Part shown: positions 1 to 11,963 of the stretch, piece after piece
Layout of the letters: every line of letters begins with the position of its first letter
How positions within the stretch are numbered: position 1 is the stretch's first letter
Assembly (NCBI GenBank): GCA_030141605.1
Contig: JAQGDQ010000425.1
Location: forward strand, 1-64,000
Source: Tubiluchus corallicola
Taxonomy: Eukaryota > Priapulida > Priapulimorpha > Priapulimorphida > Tubiluchidae
DNA: 64,000 nt
Direction of reading: 5' to 3'
Notes under the pieces: model-generated
Told to the model about the DNA's origin: nothing
The model's input: only the letters and a program-made list of their open reading frames with translations
The model's database searches: none
Made by a program: the position numbers and the translations under genes

Positions 1-3000
1 TAGTAAGTAAAAATATTTTTAAACACAAAAAGAAAATTTATACAAAAATTTGATAAAATCTTGATAAATTTGATAAGGTCAATGTAAACACCATTTCTGA
101 ATCAGCAAAATAATAAAGGCACATCTTTTGTTTCCTGAAGTAGAAGTTGATTTTATAAAACTGTTAGCTCTAATTTCTTAGGCAGAAATGACTAGACATG
201 CGCATAGGAATTACACGTTCTTTGTATGTAGGTACTCGTAACGATTAGCTATTATTTGCTTCTATCTTTTGCAGTAAAACGAAATAAAACTAATATGTCA
301 ATTTCACAGCATATGTAGTTAGATCGATTTAAAGTCGTAAGGAGTAATACTTGTCTGATTTTTACTTGCATTTTAGTTAACGCAAATGCTGCTTTTTTGT
401 TTTGGTGAAATGGATAATTTTTTTCACAAAATTACCTACAATTCAGTGTTGTTTTCATCACCATGCTTCCAGGAGTACAGTATGTTAGAACCGGTGTAAA
501 CATGCACACGTCATTAGTAATTGTCAACGTCATTGTGTTGCACAGTACAAATTAGTTAAAAGATGTTAAAAATAATACTGTACTGTTGGAAACATTCAAA
601 TAAAAACAACTAATTCAATGTTTAATACAGCCTAGTAAAAACACAATTATTATTAACCAAAACGCAAGTATAGGTAATGACTAGTTTCGACTAGTACCTC
701 ACGCACAAAGCAGAGTGGTTGAAGGCCGTCTTTACTTGCAGTAAAATAAAATAACAGAATAATTTTTTGATAATTAGGCAGTCCTTCGTTTATCACTGAC
801 ACGTTTTCAAAATAAAATTTACTTCAAGAATTTTCCCTGTGATATTTCGCGTTTTTCCACACGGGTGGAAAAAATATATAGCTGTCAGCTTGAAATGTTT
901 AAGCAAGACAGTTAATCAAGAACAGCGGACTCTCACTTTTCTAAAATAGAAGCTTATGCGTTTGAAAAAGGCGCTAAATTAAGTACAAAATAATTATCAA
1001 TTTAGTGACAATGATTTTGATCTGAATTACTGATGGGAGTTGTTAACTAAGTACTGATACACGTGTGACCAAATATGTAACTATCCAGTATCACTGTCAT
1101 TTGACGAAACTTTCGTGATCCAACTGCAGATATTTCTTCCATGTGGATTCGACGGTCCTGTATGGATTGTGTCCTCTGGATGCGAACCTGTGATTCTATT
1201 GAATAGAAAAAATGCTTAAAATCAATACCAAGTTGCCAACATTTTAAATTCAATAGTAAAAGAAGTACAGAATTGGTGCTTGATGAAACATACGAAATTA
1301 GAAAAAATGCTCTGAGATTGCTCTCTAGACAGTTTAACAATACTTCTCTCTACACAGTTTAACAAACCTTCTTATACGTGCACATTTCTTTCAGTTTACC
1401 TAACATAGAGTTGTGTTTAATTACATTTCGTTATACCTGTGCTTTAAACAATATGTCTAATTGTTAAACTGCTCCAATAAAATCAAATGCTTTGCTTGCC
1501 AGAAACTACTAAACCTTACTATCATGACAAATTCATTCTCTTTTAATATCACTGTTACGATCATTTTGAGCATAAACCAATAGAGAAGAAATGTTGACTT
1601 ACTAATCCTTGGGTTCAACAGCGAAAACTTTGGAAAGCAAGAATAATTATGACGAGTTTAATTTCGAAAAAAAATACATAGAAATATCTATTGTGTAAAC
1701 GGAAGACGAAAACTTGAGAAGCAGAGTTGAAGTTAATTTACTGTTGCAGAAAACGTTTTTTTTCCAATTTTGCGTAACCAAATCTTCAATCATTACTTTA
1801 CACTCGTGAAGCTTTTACTTTTATTACTGGCAGTTACGGCAAAAAATTATGATGAACTGTATTTATCAATTACATCACATCAGTTTTTGTTATTTAGCTC
1901 CCATTCAATACAAAATCATATTACAAAAATTGTACAAAAGTCGCTTTGCTTACCAAGCTCACACTGAAGCACTGCGCCTCATAATTATGTTATATTTTTC
2001 AATTGCAGAGGAAGTTCTTGTCGTGTGTTAGCTCTCACAGGCTAATTTTAATGTTACTGCTGTGTGAATCTGAAACAACGTGGTGAAGAATGTAAAAAAG
2101 GTTACAGCAAATTTAAAGCTCACGAAAATGGGTACTCTTAATTAAAAAATGGAGTACAGAGTAAAAATTAGAAAAACATTTAATTCAAATATTCTTATGT
2201 CGTTTTGATTTTGAATTTAGAACGAAAGAACATTTGAGCAGAAAGTCTGAATATTACGAAAAAGTTCAGTTTAAGTAATAAATTATACTATTCATAAAAT
2301 TATGGCATTTTCAAGACAACAGTTGAGAAATAAAGGCATTGAAACAGCATTGGAGGCTTACGCGTTAAATGTTTCTCCGTGATTGTATACAGTAAGTTTT
2401 TACTCAATGATGCTAATGCTTTTTACGAAACGAGATTTTAAAACGAAGCCGCTTAACAAGAGTTGTTAAGTAAAGATGGTTGCCTAAAAACTTTTAGCGC
2501 TGCCAATTAGCTTGGAAAAAAGTACTAGTTGCTTATACAGTTAAAGCAAAACCACTGAAAAATAATGATCGTTTAGCAAAATAATATAGCTAAGAAATGG
2601 TCAAAAATGAATTTTCGTATTTTTAATTATGCCAACTCCGTTTGTGAAAAATTTAATACAGGTTAAACTACTGTTGTACAAAAATGTTCTCCCTCAGATG
2701 CTGAAAAGAACGCCATTAACTTTGTAAGCAATATTTTTATTACAATTTAAGAAGCTGCTGAAAGGAGTAAAATTTAACTTTTAAACCTAAGAGGTCTAAT
2801 AAGCGGTCCAAAAATAATAAAGAAAACATCATAAAAAAGAAGACCATTTAGAAACCTACACGAGCGAACTTTTTAACAAACTAATACTTCACAATTCAAG
2901 CTGCCATCACTGCAGTTTCTGCTAATCTACAGGAGTTAGTTGCTATTTCTTAACTAAATTAATTAAAGTAATTAAACTAAAATAGTCATAATTTTACAAA

Positions 3001-3921
3001 ATATAACTGCAGATTTTGCGCGCATTGCTAATTTTGTAAAATTTTGAGACTAACTTAACCAACTATTAATTAATTTTAATATTATTATGTTATGTGATAG
3101 TGGGGCTTCTGAAGCCAGCGGGTGGATATGAAATTTGGTGTCAAAAAAGATCAACAGGTTTAGAAAAACACGTTTCTGGCTGAAGAAGCTCCACTTTCTA
3201 CCTTATTATTATTACGCCTTGTACTAATTACCTAACGTAATACTATTGGTTAGTGACACTAATTGAATAATTATTACTTAATTATGGTACTAAGTACCTA
3301 ACTACAGGCAGCAGCTTGAAAAAATAAGAAAATTCAAACTAAAGAATCAGCGCTTCGATCCCTGCAATATTTGCTACTGGAAATTAAACTTGTTAACAGT
3401 AAATGCATTGAACATCGAAGTTTAACTGCACGATCACGTTTATATATATGAATTTTCATACAATTATTTTGTGATAAACTAAACTCCTTACAGCAGCATC
3501 ATCAAGTTTTAATCTCTTCACTAGAATACTATGGCCGACTTGAGATTATGGGCTCAACTAGCAATACCGAATGATTGTAGCAGGCTCGGAACCTTGCTAT
3601 TACCAAGAATAATTTTTGAAGCGAAAGAGGCAGAGACGTGGAACATAAGTAACAAATAACAGACACTTGAATTTTAACAAGAAATTTTTGTATTTGTGCC
3701 ATCTTGTATCAAATGTGGATTAAAAGTATTAAAATTCAATTGCTTAAGTATTCGCACTTTTTGTGCTAATTCTTTCCTAATTTCCACCTCTTAATTTGGA
3801 GTTAGACTCGCTGTATTTCAATAGATAATTAATAATAGTTAAATAACCTTAAGAGATTGCTTGGAAAGACTGTTCTTGTTCCGAGGTGAAAAAATTTTTG
3901 CTGAAGCCATGATTAAGGTGG

Positions 3922-3952
<31 letters not shown>

Positions 3953-5128
3953 CTGCTGCTACTGTTGCCTTATGTCATCACGATTGATTTGAATCTAAAA
4001 TAAGTGGTGAGCAAATTGTATAAAGAAATGAACCGCTTTGTAAGTATTTTGGTATTTCGAACACGTGGAAATACCTTGCAAAATGATTAGCAAACACCAA
4101 CAACACGTAACTACAACATGCTACAGCAGTTATAGCACAATTCTCTCCAAACACGATAACCACCGTTATAGGCAATAGCGAAGATGAGGTTATGTTTTCC
4201 ATACATATATTTCAAAAAACAATGTCGGCGCACTGGCTGTGTTAGACAAAAACTACTGAAGATAAAGAACCGAAGAATCAATGTGATGAGACAAAAAAAC
4301 TGTATTCATGCAATGAACAGGGAGACAAAATGAAACATAACAACGCTGAAAATACTTATTATTTGCAAAACAATATTGATAACAATAATTATGATTGTCA
4401 AAATCACCGAAGCAAGCATAACTTCATCCAGGGAATACCAGAATTATAAACTTGTATTTTTCAAGGTCGTTTATAATGATGCCATGCTGTATATGCTGGA
4501 AAACTGCCAGGTACGTGATCCTACATTTGTTGCAAAAAAAACGTGCAAGAACTCTAACATTTGTCGTATAAGTGAAACATTACAAACCTAGAGATGCCCG
4601 GCATATTTTATCAACGTAAAGACATCAGAAAGTTAAATTATTATCATCACATATAATAAGCGCTGCACGTCACCCTATGATGTCACACTTACCACGTCAC
4701 ACGAGGCTGTGAAGCTGGTATCACGTCTGCTGCTCCTGTGAGAAGTTTTACCTTATGTAGTGTCGACGTCGCCCTTGAATCTTGTTTCCGCCCTTCATGC
4801 CACCCCTACGACTGCTGCCCATCTTCTACGGTAACTGTGAAATGCTGACTTTTTGACTAGAAAGAAATGTTAATATTAATATGCAAAAGTGTTGAACAAC
4901 TAAATTGCCTAAAATTTAAAAGTTTAGTGTAATCAAAAGTTTAATGTAAACAATCATTTTACAAGAAAAACGACTTAAATAGCTTAGTATTTTACACGAA
5001 GACTTGGTTTTTCTTCTCTTTTCTTTTCTTTTCTTTTTCTTGTGAAAAGCCAAATCGCAATACGATGCCTCAGAAATTTGCCTAATTACAAATTGCAACC
5101 GCTTTACACTTTGTATTGAGTTTCTATA
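1..5128. other. Non-genic AT-rich stretch
   Basis: No convincing gene is seen on either strand. Open frames are short and AT-driven. A GTCGTT tract lies near 3,925-3,960, and small inverted repeats lie near 2,951-3,080 and 3,100-3,194. The distal promoter or noncoding exons of the downstream phospholipase gene could be here, but nothing identifies them. Confidence 0.5.
2951..3194. repeat. Two small degenerate foldback repeats
   Basis: Around 2,983-3,053 an ATTTTACAAAAT block is mirrored by ATTTTGTAAAAT. Around 3,100-3,118 the sequence GGGGCTTCTGAAGCCAG is mirrored, imperfectly, at 3,176-3,194 by CTGGCTGAAGAAGCTCC. They look like remnants of small foldback or MITE-like elements. No coding capacity is seen. 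Confidence 0.35.
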
Positions 5129-5243
5129 TTTTCTAATTAGACAAACTTCTAATTACGTAATTAAAAAACTAACTAAACAAATCTTTAATTCTTTAAATTT
5201 TAGTTTTTTAATTACGTAATTAGAATTTTGTCTAATTAGAAAA
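5129..5243. repeat. Palindromic foldback element A
   Basis: The left arm (about 5,129-5,172) and right arm (about 5,200-5,243) are near-perfect reverse complements, starting TTTTCTAATTAGACAAA and containing the self-complementary TAATTACGTAATTA. The short AT-rich loop holds CTAAACAAATC, which recurs in the loop of the next element. The structure suits a MITE or foldback element; no family is assigned. Confidence 0.7.
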
Positions 5244-5338
5244 CAAAATCATTAATATCGAACTCGCAGGTCGATGAATTCCTGCCCGTATAGGTACCGG
5301 AAGTAAAACGAAGCGGAAGTAGCAGGTCCTAATATTCA

Positions 5339-5531
5339 AAAGAAACGTGTTCGGCTGACATTGTCCAGTAAACGAACGACACAGAATTTGTGTTAAAAAT
5401 TCTAGCCTAGTTTACCTTTAACTAAACAAATCCTTAATTCTTAAAATTTTAAAGGTAAACTAGGCTAGAATTTTTAACACAAATTCTGTGTCGTTCGTTT
5501 ACTGGACAATGTCAGCCAAACACGTTTCTTT
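5339..5531. repeat. Palindromic foldback element B
   Basis: Two arms of about 81 bases (5,339-5,419 and 5,451-5,531) are reverse complements with one visible mismatch, separated by about 30 bases. The arms begin AAAGAAACGTGTT and contain GTCGTTCGTTTACTGG. The near-perfect pairing suggests recent formation or gene conversion. The loop carries the same ACTAAACAAATC core as foldback element A, about 90 bases upstream. Confidence 0.8.
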
Positions 5532-7790
5532 CACAATTTAAGCAATTCTTTAGTTAATCTTCTACAAATGAGTTACCAACAATTGATACGCTTTATAATT
5601 CATTATCTGTGGCTTATGATACACAAAGCTTTTCATTATTTACCAGATCCCCTACCTCACTGTTTATTCAAGAACAAAGTTAACAGCATTTAGTGCAATG
5701 ATAAATAAAATTTTAAGAAAGAATCAAAATCACCACAAGAATTGATTAGAAATTTAAAGTATAGATATTTGAATTCATTTTATATTACTTACTTTTAGCC
5801 AGCATAACTTTAAATCCTGAAATTAAAAAACAGACATGTTAATTCCGGTACAGGTTGTAAGCTATATAGGTCTTAATTTTTATTATATGCACAATTAGTC
5901 TAAAGCTGGGCTGCCCACGGGAACAGAGCACTGCAAAAAAGTAACAAAATGGCTGTAGTTATGAGTGATTCATGAAAGTAATATGAGATGGGAGAAAGAT
6001 TATAAGAATCTTCAATGTGCTACGCTCGTTCCCCTGCCTTTCACAAAATAATAATTATTATATATGCTGCCTAATTTGATTAAGCAAAAGCTCAAACAAT
6101 AAAACAATGAGCAAAATTGAATTAAACAAGTAAAATATCGTAAACAAATAAATATTATTATACACAGTTGATTTTCATAAGTGCACAAAAATCACAGATT
6201 TTATTTTCATATTACCAATTCAACTATTTAATAAATTCAATGTAAACCTTTTTTGAACAAAAATTGGCTAACGTTTTGTCAAAACAGCGAGATTTGGACA
6301 GATTTATTTTCAGTTTTGATGCATTTGTCGAAACTGTGTCTCTCCAATTCGATGCATGAGCACAACTTTGTTTTATCAACACGCACTAGCCGCCCAGTAA
6401 AAGTAGTTAAAGTAAAAGCCAAGTCTCTCGGGAAGTTGAGCTTATTTTAATTTTCGGGAAAATTTTAAAACGTTTCAGCATTAAAATTGTGATAAGCATC
6501 TCGTTTAATTAGTGAAATTAATTTAAAGTCGTGATTACTTTATGCTTGGCCGCGTTAGACGAAAAATGGCGCCATCCGGTTTCCGTACAATATAAACATT
6601 AATCCCACAGGTGCGGAGGAAGTACGGTAAAAAGTATACATTTTAACACCTATAACACTGTAAAAGCGTTTCTGATAATTAAATAATAGATTAAAAATTA
6701 ATTAACGGCGCGCCGACAACTATTCATGACATCAATTAACAATTTTCATCATCTGAACTGAGAGGTACAGTATCAAACAGTTTACATCATAGTTTTCACC
6801 CCAGAAAATAAAGCATTGATAAAAATTTGTAAAGAAAAAATTGGAGTTAATCCTTCTGACTACAGTATCTGGAATTTCTTAGAAAGAAAAGCTTTTGCTT
6901 GTTTTGAAAATAACGGACACGTAGAGGACCAGCAGCAAATTTTGACAATAGCGACAAATCAAATACTTACCGACAATTTCTAATTTCAAATTTTTAATTT
7001 CTGTATCTTTAGAACAGTTTAAGAAAAAGACCTAAAAGTTCTGGTAGTTACAGATAATCGTACGCAACTTCAGTATGGTAATTTTCAAGCGATTTCCTAA
7101 TACCGCAATCAAAACGTAATCAAATATCGTTTTTTGCGCCAATTAATACAATGTGTTATTTAAGCACAGAGCAAAGAATCTCAATTACATTTTTAAAATT
7201 ATTTGAAAGCTTCAAAGCAGAAAAAGGTTTGAAAAAAAAATCACCAAATCTAACAAAATCATGCAGTAACTTAAATTTGCTAACGTAAGAATAATAATAA
7301 TAATAATAATAGTAAGATAATTAGTAAGTAAGTAATTTATAAAAAGTATTATATGTACTCACATTTACTCAGGTTTGCACACGTTTACACACAAATGTTG
7401 GCATTTCACAGCTTCGAACATTTCGATAATGCTTGTAAACTGATTATAACATTCGCGTGTTAGGTCAATAGGCTTTTACAGTGGGCATGGCTTCTGACCG
7501 GTCCATTTCAAACAAACAAAAACTTGGCGTCGTTGCCCAGGCCTACCTATTCTGGTCCTTTGTAGAATTTGTGTACAGACTATTCCATACAGTTTCTTAT
7601 GGTCGTCATACCTGTATAGTAAGCGTGGGACGTGTCATTCAGTGCCTAAAGTATTAAGCAACAACCAGTTGTAATTATATAGCTTATATGTTGTGTTTTG
7701 TGCATTATCATGCGATTCGGTATTCGTTCTGCCTTTTCTTCTTTTCTGTCTTTGGCTTCTCCTCACTCTCTTTTGCTAACCTTTTCTAAA
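5532..7790. other. Non-genic AT-rich stretch
   Basis: Only short, unrelated open frames are present. There are small AATAAT tracts near 7,290. Nothing identifiable is seen. Confidence 0.5.
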
Positions 7791-7822
7791 ATTATCATTA
7801 TTATTATTATATTATTATAATA

Positions 7823-7908
<86 letters not shown>

Positions 7909-7926
7909 TAATAATATTATAATTAT
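7791..7926. repeat. (AAT)n microsatellite
   Basis: An almost uninterrupted ATT/TAA tract of about 130 bases. It starts with ATT repeats and switches to TAATAA, so its left end is itself palindromic. Confidence 0.95.
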
Positions 7927-7929
7927 ACT

Positions 7930-8366
7930 GCCTCAATTTGTCAAATAATATTTCTATTAGTCTGTTTACTTGTCCATATGTACGTGTAGGATACAACTGT
8001 GACTCCACCCATACGTATTGAAAATGGGAGTAGAAAGATGCAAATCAAGGCACACGCACAATGATCGCAAGGACGAACTGGCAAAGTCAAATAGCCCTCC
8101 GGTAAGATTCGGCACGAATGAAGATGCCAGTCAATATACAAGCAAAACAAACGCTGACAGCTTCGTTGTACCAAAACATCACGAACGAAAAAAGAATGCC
8201 AACCTAAGAGTAGAACTAGCAATGGGCTCAAATAGCTGTAGCATAATAAGAGGAGGTCCCAGAATGAAGGGCAGTCAAAGGAGCACCGGAAAAAGATCCA
8301 CCTGAAAAGACAAAAGACCACCAACTAAAATTAGCAGACCTCGCCATGCAAGTTATGCATTATTAG
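7930..8366. other. Unidentified island between two AT trinucleotide tracts
   Basis: This block is visibly richer in GC than its surroundings. It is open on both strands: 95 aa forward from 8,018 and 127 aa reverse to 7,941. Neither protein has a recognisable domain. The forward frame is Lys/Arg/Ser-rich and the reverse one hydrophobic, which looks like chance openness. It may be the remains of a non-autonomous element whose flanks expanded. Confidence 0.3.
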
Positions 8367-8370
8367 TATC

Positions 8371-8542
<172 letters not shown>

Positions 8543-11500
8543 GCATTGTTAGTTTCAGTATCTTCCTACTCTCTTGATCAAAATACTGTTTTTATGCATC
8601 AAATGCATTTGATAGCGTTATACATAAAGCTACGCGTGGGTCAGTGAATCTACTAAGGTTGGCAGCGGCGCCTTTTTGTGCATGGCGAAGCCGGTACTGT
8701 GATAACCATGATCATGAACTGCTATGTAAGTTTCATGACGTCATATGATGTAAAGCCCATTTTTCGTGACATCATGCGTTTAAGCAGTACTGTAACACCT
8801 ATGCAAATGTGCTTAACGCACAAGGGAAGATGCCTGCCATTGCACAAACTGTGGTTAGTTTATGATGTAAGCAATAGCTGTGCTCGGTTGCTGTTACTTT
8901 CTAAGCTGATTATTCAAATGTAAGGAACAATTGTTAACTTTTATAGGCAAGAAAATGTATATTTTTGGACAGTAAATTAAAATGAGATTGAGTCTAAACA
9001 ATCGTCCGGCTTCTTTTAAAAACTTTAAGATGTATAAAAAAATTAAGTGTTATATTATTAGAGTTAACGAAACAGTTTGAATGTAGCATCTTGATGTTTG
9101 ACTCATAACAATTGATTTAATTTTTATTCACAAATTTATTTTGATAGAAATACTTCAATACATATGTTTGTTAGGATCTATTTTTCCACCTTGTAGCTAA
9201 CCAACTTTTCTTCTGGCTTGCAGTCTGCTCTCTATCAGCTCCGTGGTTGAAATGAAAATTGTATTGTCTGTGCTAAGTGACGCAAGAGGCCTAAGTAACG
9301 CTAGAGAGTAACACCCTTCCTTACAACAAACAGTGAAACATTAAAACCTTTCCCAATGACTTGTTATTGTCTTCTTTTCAGAATTCTGACACATGAGTAG
9401 TAGCATGTTAATTAGGCGGTTGTAATTAGACAAGCACCATCTGTTACAAAACGGTGTTTTTATATTAAAAGCCTTCCCAAAAATTTGATCTTTAAGCCTA
9501 GGATGTAGTTTTATCCATTTTTGCATAAATTATTTTCTGCCTATCACAACACTATTACTTCATCCCTGTACTATACTAATAGGCCTGTATCCACGGTATG
9601 CAGTGCATAATTTGAAATCTGCGTCTACTCATGCATTCACACGTTCGTATAAAAAAGCTTGTTACAATATTTTCCTTTGTTCTGATAAAGATATTATTTG
9701 CATGTATTATTTGTGTTACAAATAGTATTTGCATGTACTACTTATCAATGTATGTAATTTTTGACCAATAAACAGAATTCAATTGAATTGATTATTAACG
9801 GTTTCAAAGATTTCTGTCATTGTTGCTGTGTGGGTCAAGAAAATCTGAGAAAAACAACAAATAGGTGTAAGTTTCCTCTTGTTTTAAATTAGCTTCGCAA
9901 TGCTTCAGTTTTTGGGAAAGTTCATATCTTCCAGTTTTAATTCGAGTATTAGTATCAGACGTACGTATAGCCTATCTATAAAGCCACAAGAGTAATTTAT
10001 GTTTAACCGTAGCTCGCAACTTGGAGAAGTGGCTGTGGTGTCAATGAATGAGACCATAACCGAAACAACTAATAAGCTCTCTTGCTCCCTGCGGGGACCG
10101 GGAGAAGCTTACAGCGTCGTGTCTCCTGCACTCTAAAACTTTTTGGAGGTTTTTTGACAAGCAACGTCAAGAAATTTTTGCCCCTAAACATAAATTATTC
10201 CCTAATCCAGAAATGGACGTATTAGCATAAATCATAAATGCTATTAAATTTTGACCCTTGACTATATTAAATTAGCTTAAGCTGAAATTTTAAATATTTT
10301 TAATGAAATGTACAAACATGCATAAATCTGCCCGACCGAGCCACTATCATTTTCATGATACGCAAGATCTGATTTATTCATAATTAGTAATAGAAAATAC
10401 CTCAACTATTAGCATACCATGATATAAAGGTGAACGTAATTTGCAAACAATGCAAGATGCTAAAATATCCAGATTTAAATATACCCACCCTGCTTAGGTG
10501 TGTGTATCTAGTGTTCTTCGTCATCTTGATTCTATCAATCGTCCTGCAAAATATTGTTAATCAGTGCAATTATATTGTATTTCTTAGCGACAGGCACATG
10601 AAGAAAAATGCTTTTATACAAGCTGCCATTTTAATCTTTGTTTTACTGCACCGTAGAAAGTTAAAAGCAGTGAAGATAAATAACAATAGACATGTGATTA
10701 AGTAGGAGATTATCTCATCTGATTAGTAGTCCCAAAATTTTTCCATTTTTTGGGTATCAAAATATAGTACTGTGAGTAAAATGCTTTAATTTATTTTTGC
10801 CACAAATGCCCCACTCCTACTTACTAATGGTTCTATCTATTACAAAGCCTGTACATGCATACAAGCACCTTTAAATAATCTAGCATAGAGCGGTTCTGAA
10901 CAGGTAGACAGGTGTGAACAACATGTCTTTGCTGTCCATGACATCTGATGTTTGATATTGTTCACATACAAGGTGACTAATTGTTGCTTTTCTTTTGGCT
11001 GCTACATTAGTTGTTATTACGTAGTTTTTGTCATGATTTGTCATGTAATTGAGACTAAATTAATTAGTCTGTAATCAAGTAAAAAGACATCTAGGTGTTA
11101 GTGTTTTGTTTGACCTATAACTTCACACTTTTGATATAGCAAACTGTAAAACATAATACAGAGATTTAAACAGACTGAGAAAGTGGTTAAATCAGTAGGA
11201 GTAAATAGTAATTAACTAAAAAAGCATACCCTGTAGCATTAACAAGAGCTGAATAGTATTTGCATACGTTCTTAATCGGGACATCTTAGTGTAAATTTAA
11301 TCAGTTATATTTAGTATGAGCATATTTTCTTGCCTGTGCATGTGTCATATACATGTACATATACAAGCTTGATGTTTGCAGGTTCGTTATAGCATGTGCG
11401 ACTAAGAGATCATTTAGTACAGGATACAGTTTATTGACCTTTTACTGAACTTTCTTGAGCAAATCTTTCAACGCAGCATACGCAAATGCTAAAATAGCAG

Positions 11501-11850
11501 GAATAGAATATAGGTAACGGGTGTAATAACAGATTGATTTTGTAGGGTTTTGTAGTTGTGCTAGTGATGGCGACACAAAAAACTGAGAGATAGCAACTGA
11601 GTGTGATAATGTTTTCGTTTAACAGTCGTAAGTATTCATTTGACAAAGCTGTCTGTTTACGTGTTTAAGCTGTTTGTTAAGTGGATTATTGATATCCGTA
11701 ACTGATAATATTTACTTGGTGGCTTAATATGTTTCTGTTGATCCGTTTGATACTCTTGAAAGACATTTAAAATATGCTATTTTTACCTTTCTCTTATATT
11801 ATATATTTCTTTAAAATTTTTATTTAGTTAAAATTTTATTGTTATATTTA
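8543..11850. other. Non-genic stretch upstream of the phospholipase gene
   Basis: No gene is recognised. The longest frames (for example 8,678-8,923) show no domain. Noncoding 5' exons and the promoter of the phospholipase gene should lie here or further upstream, because the first coding exon begins with a splice acceptor at 11,850-11,852. Confidence 0.45.
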
Positions 11851-11963
11851 CAGATGTGCTGATGCAACTTCACAAAAACCCAAAACAACAATCTTATTCA
11901 ATGGCAACTTGTACATGAAATTTGCCCAACAGGGAGATGTATTGTTGAGAATTAGATTACAAA

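Noticed and set aside
7941-8324. 127-aa hydrophobic minus-strand frame
   Set aside because: No recognisable domain, overlapped by an open frame on the other strand, and it sits between two microsatellites. Kept only as an unidentified island.
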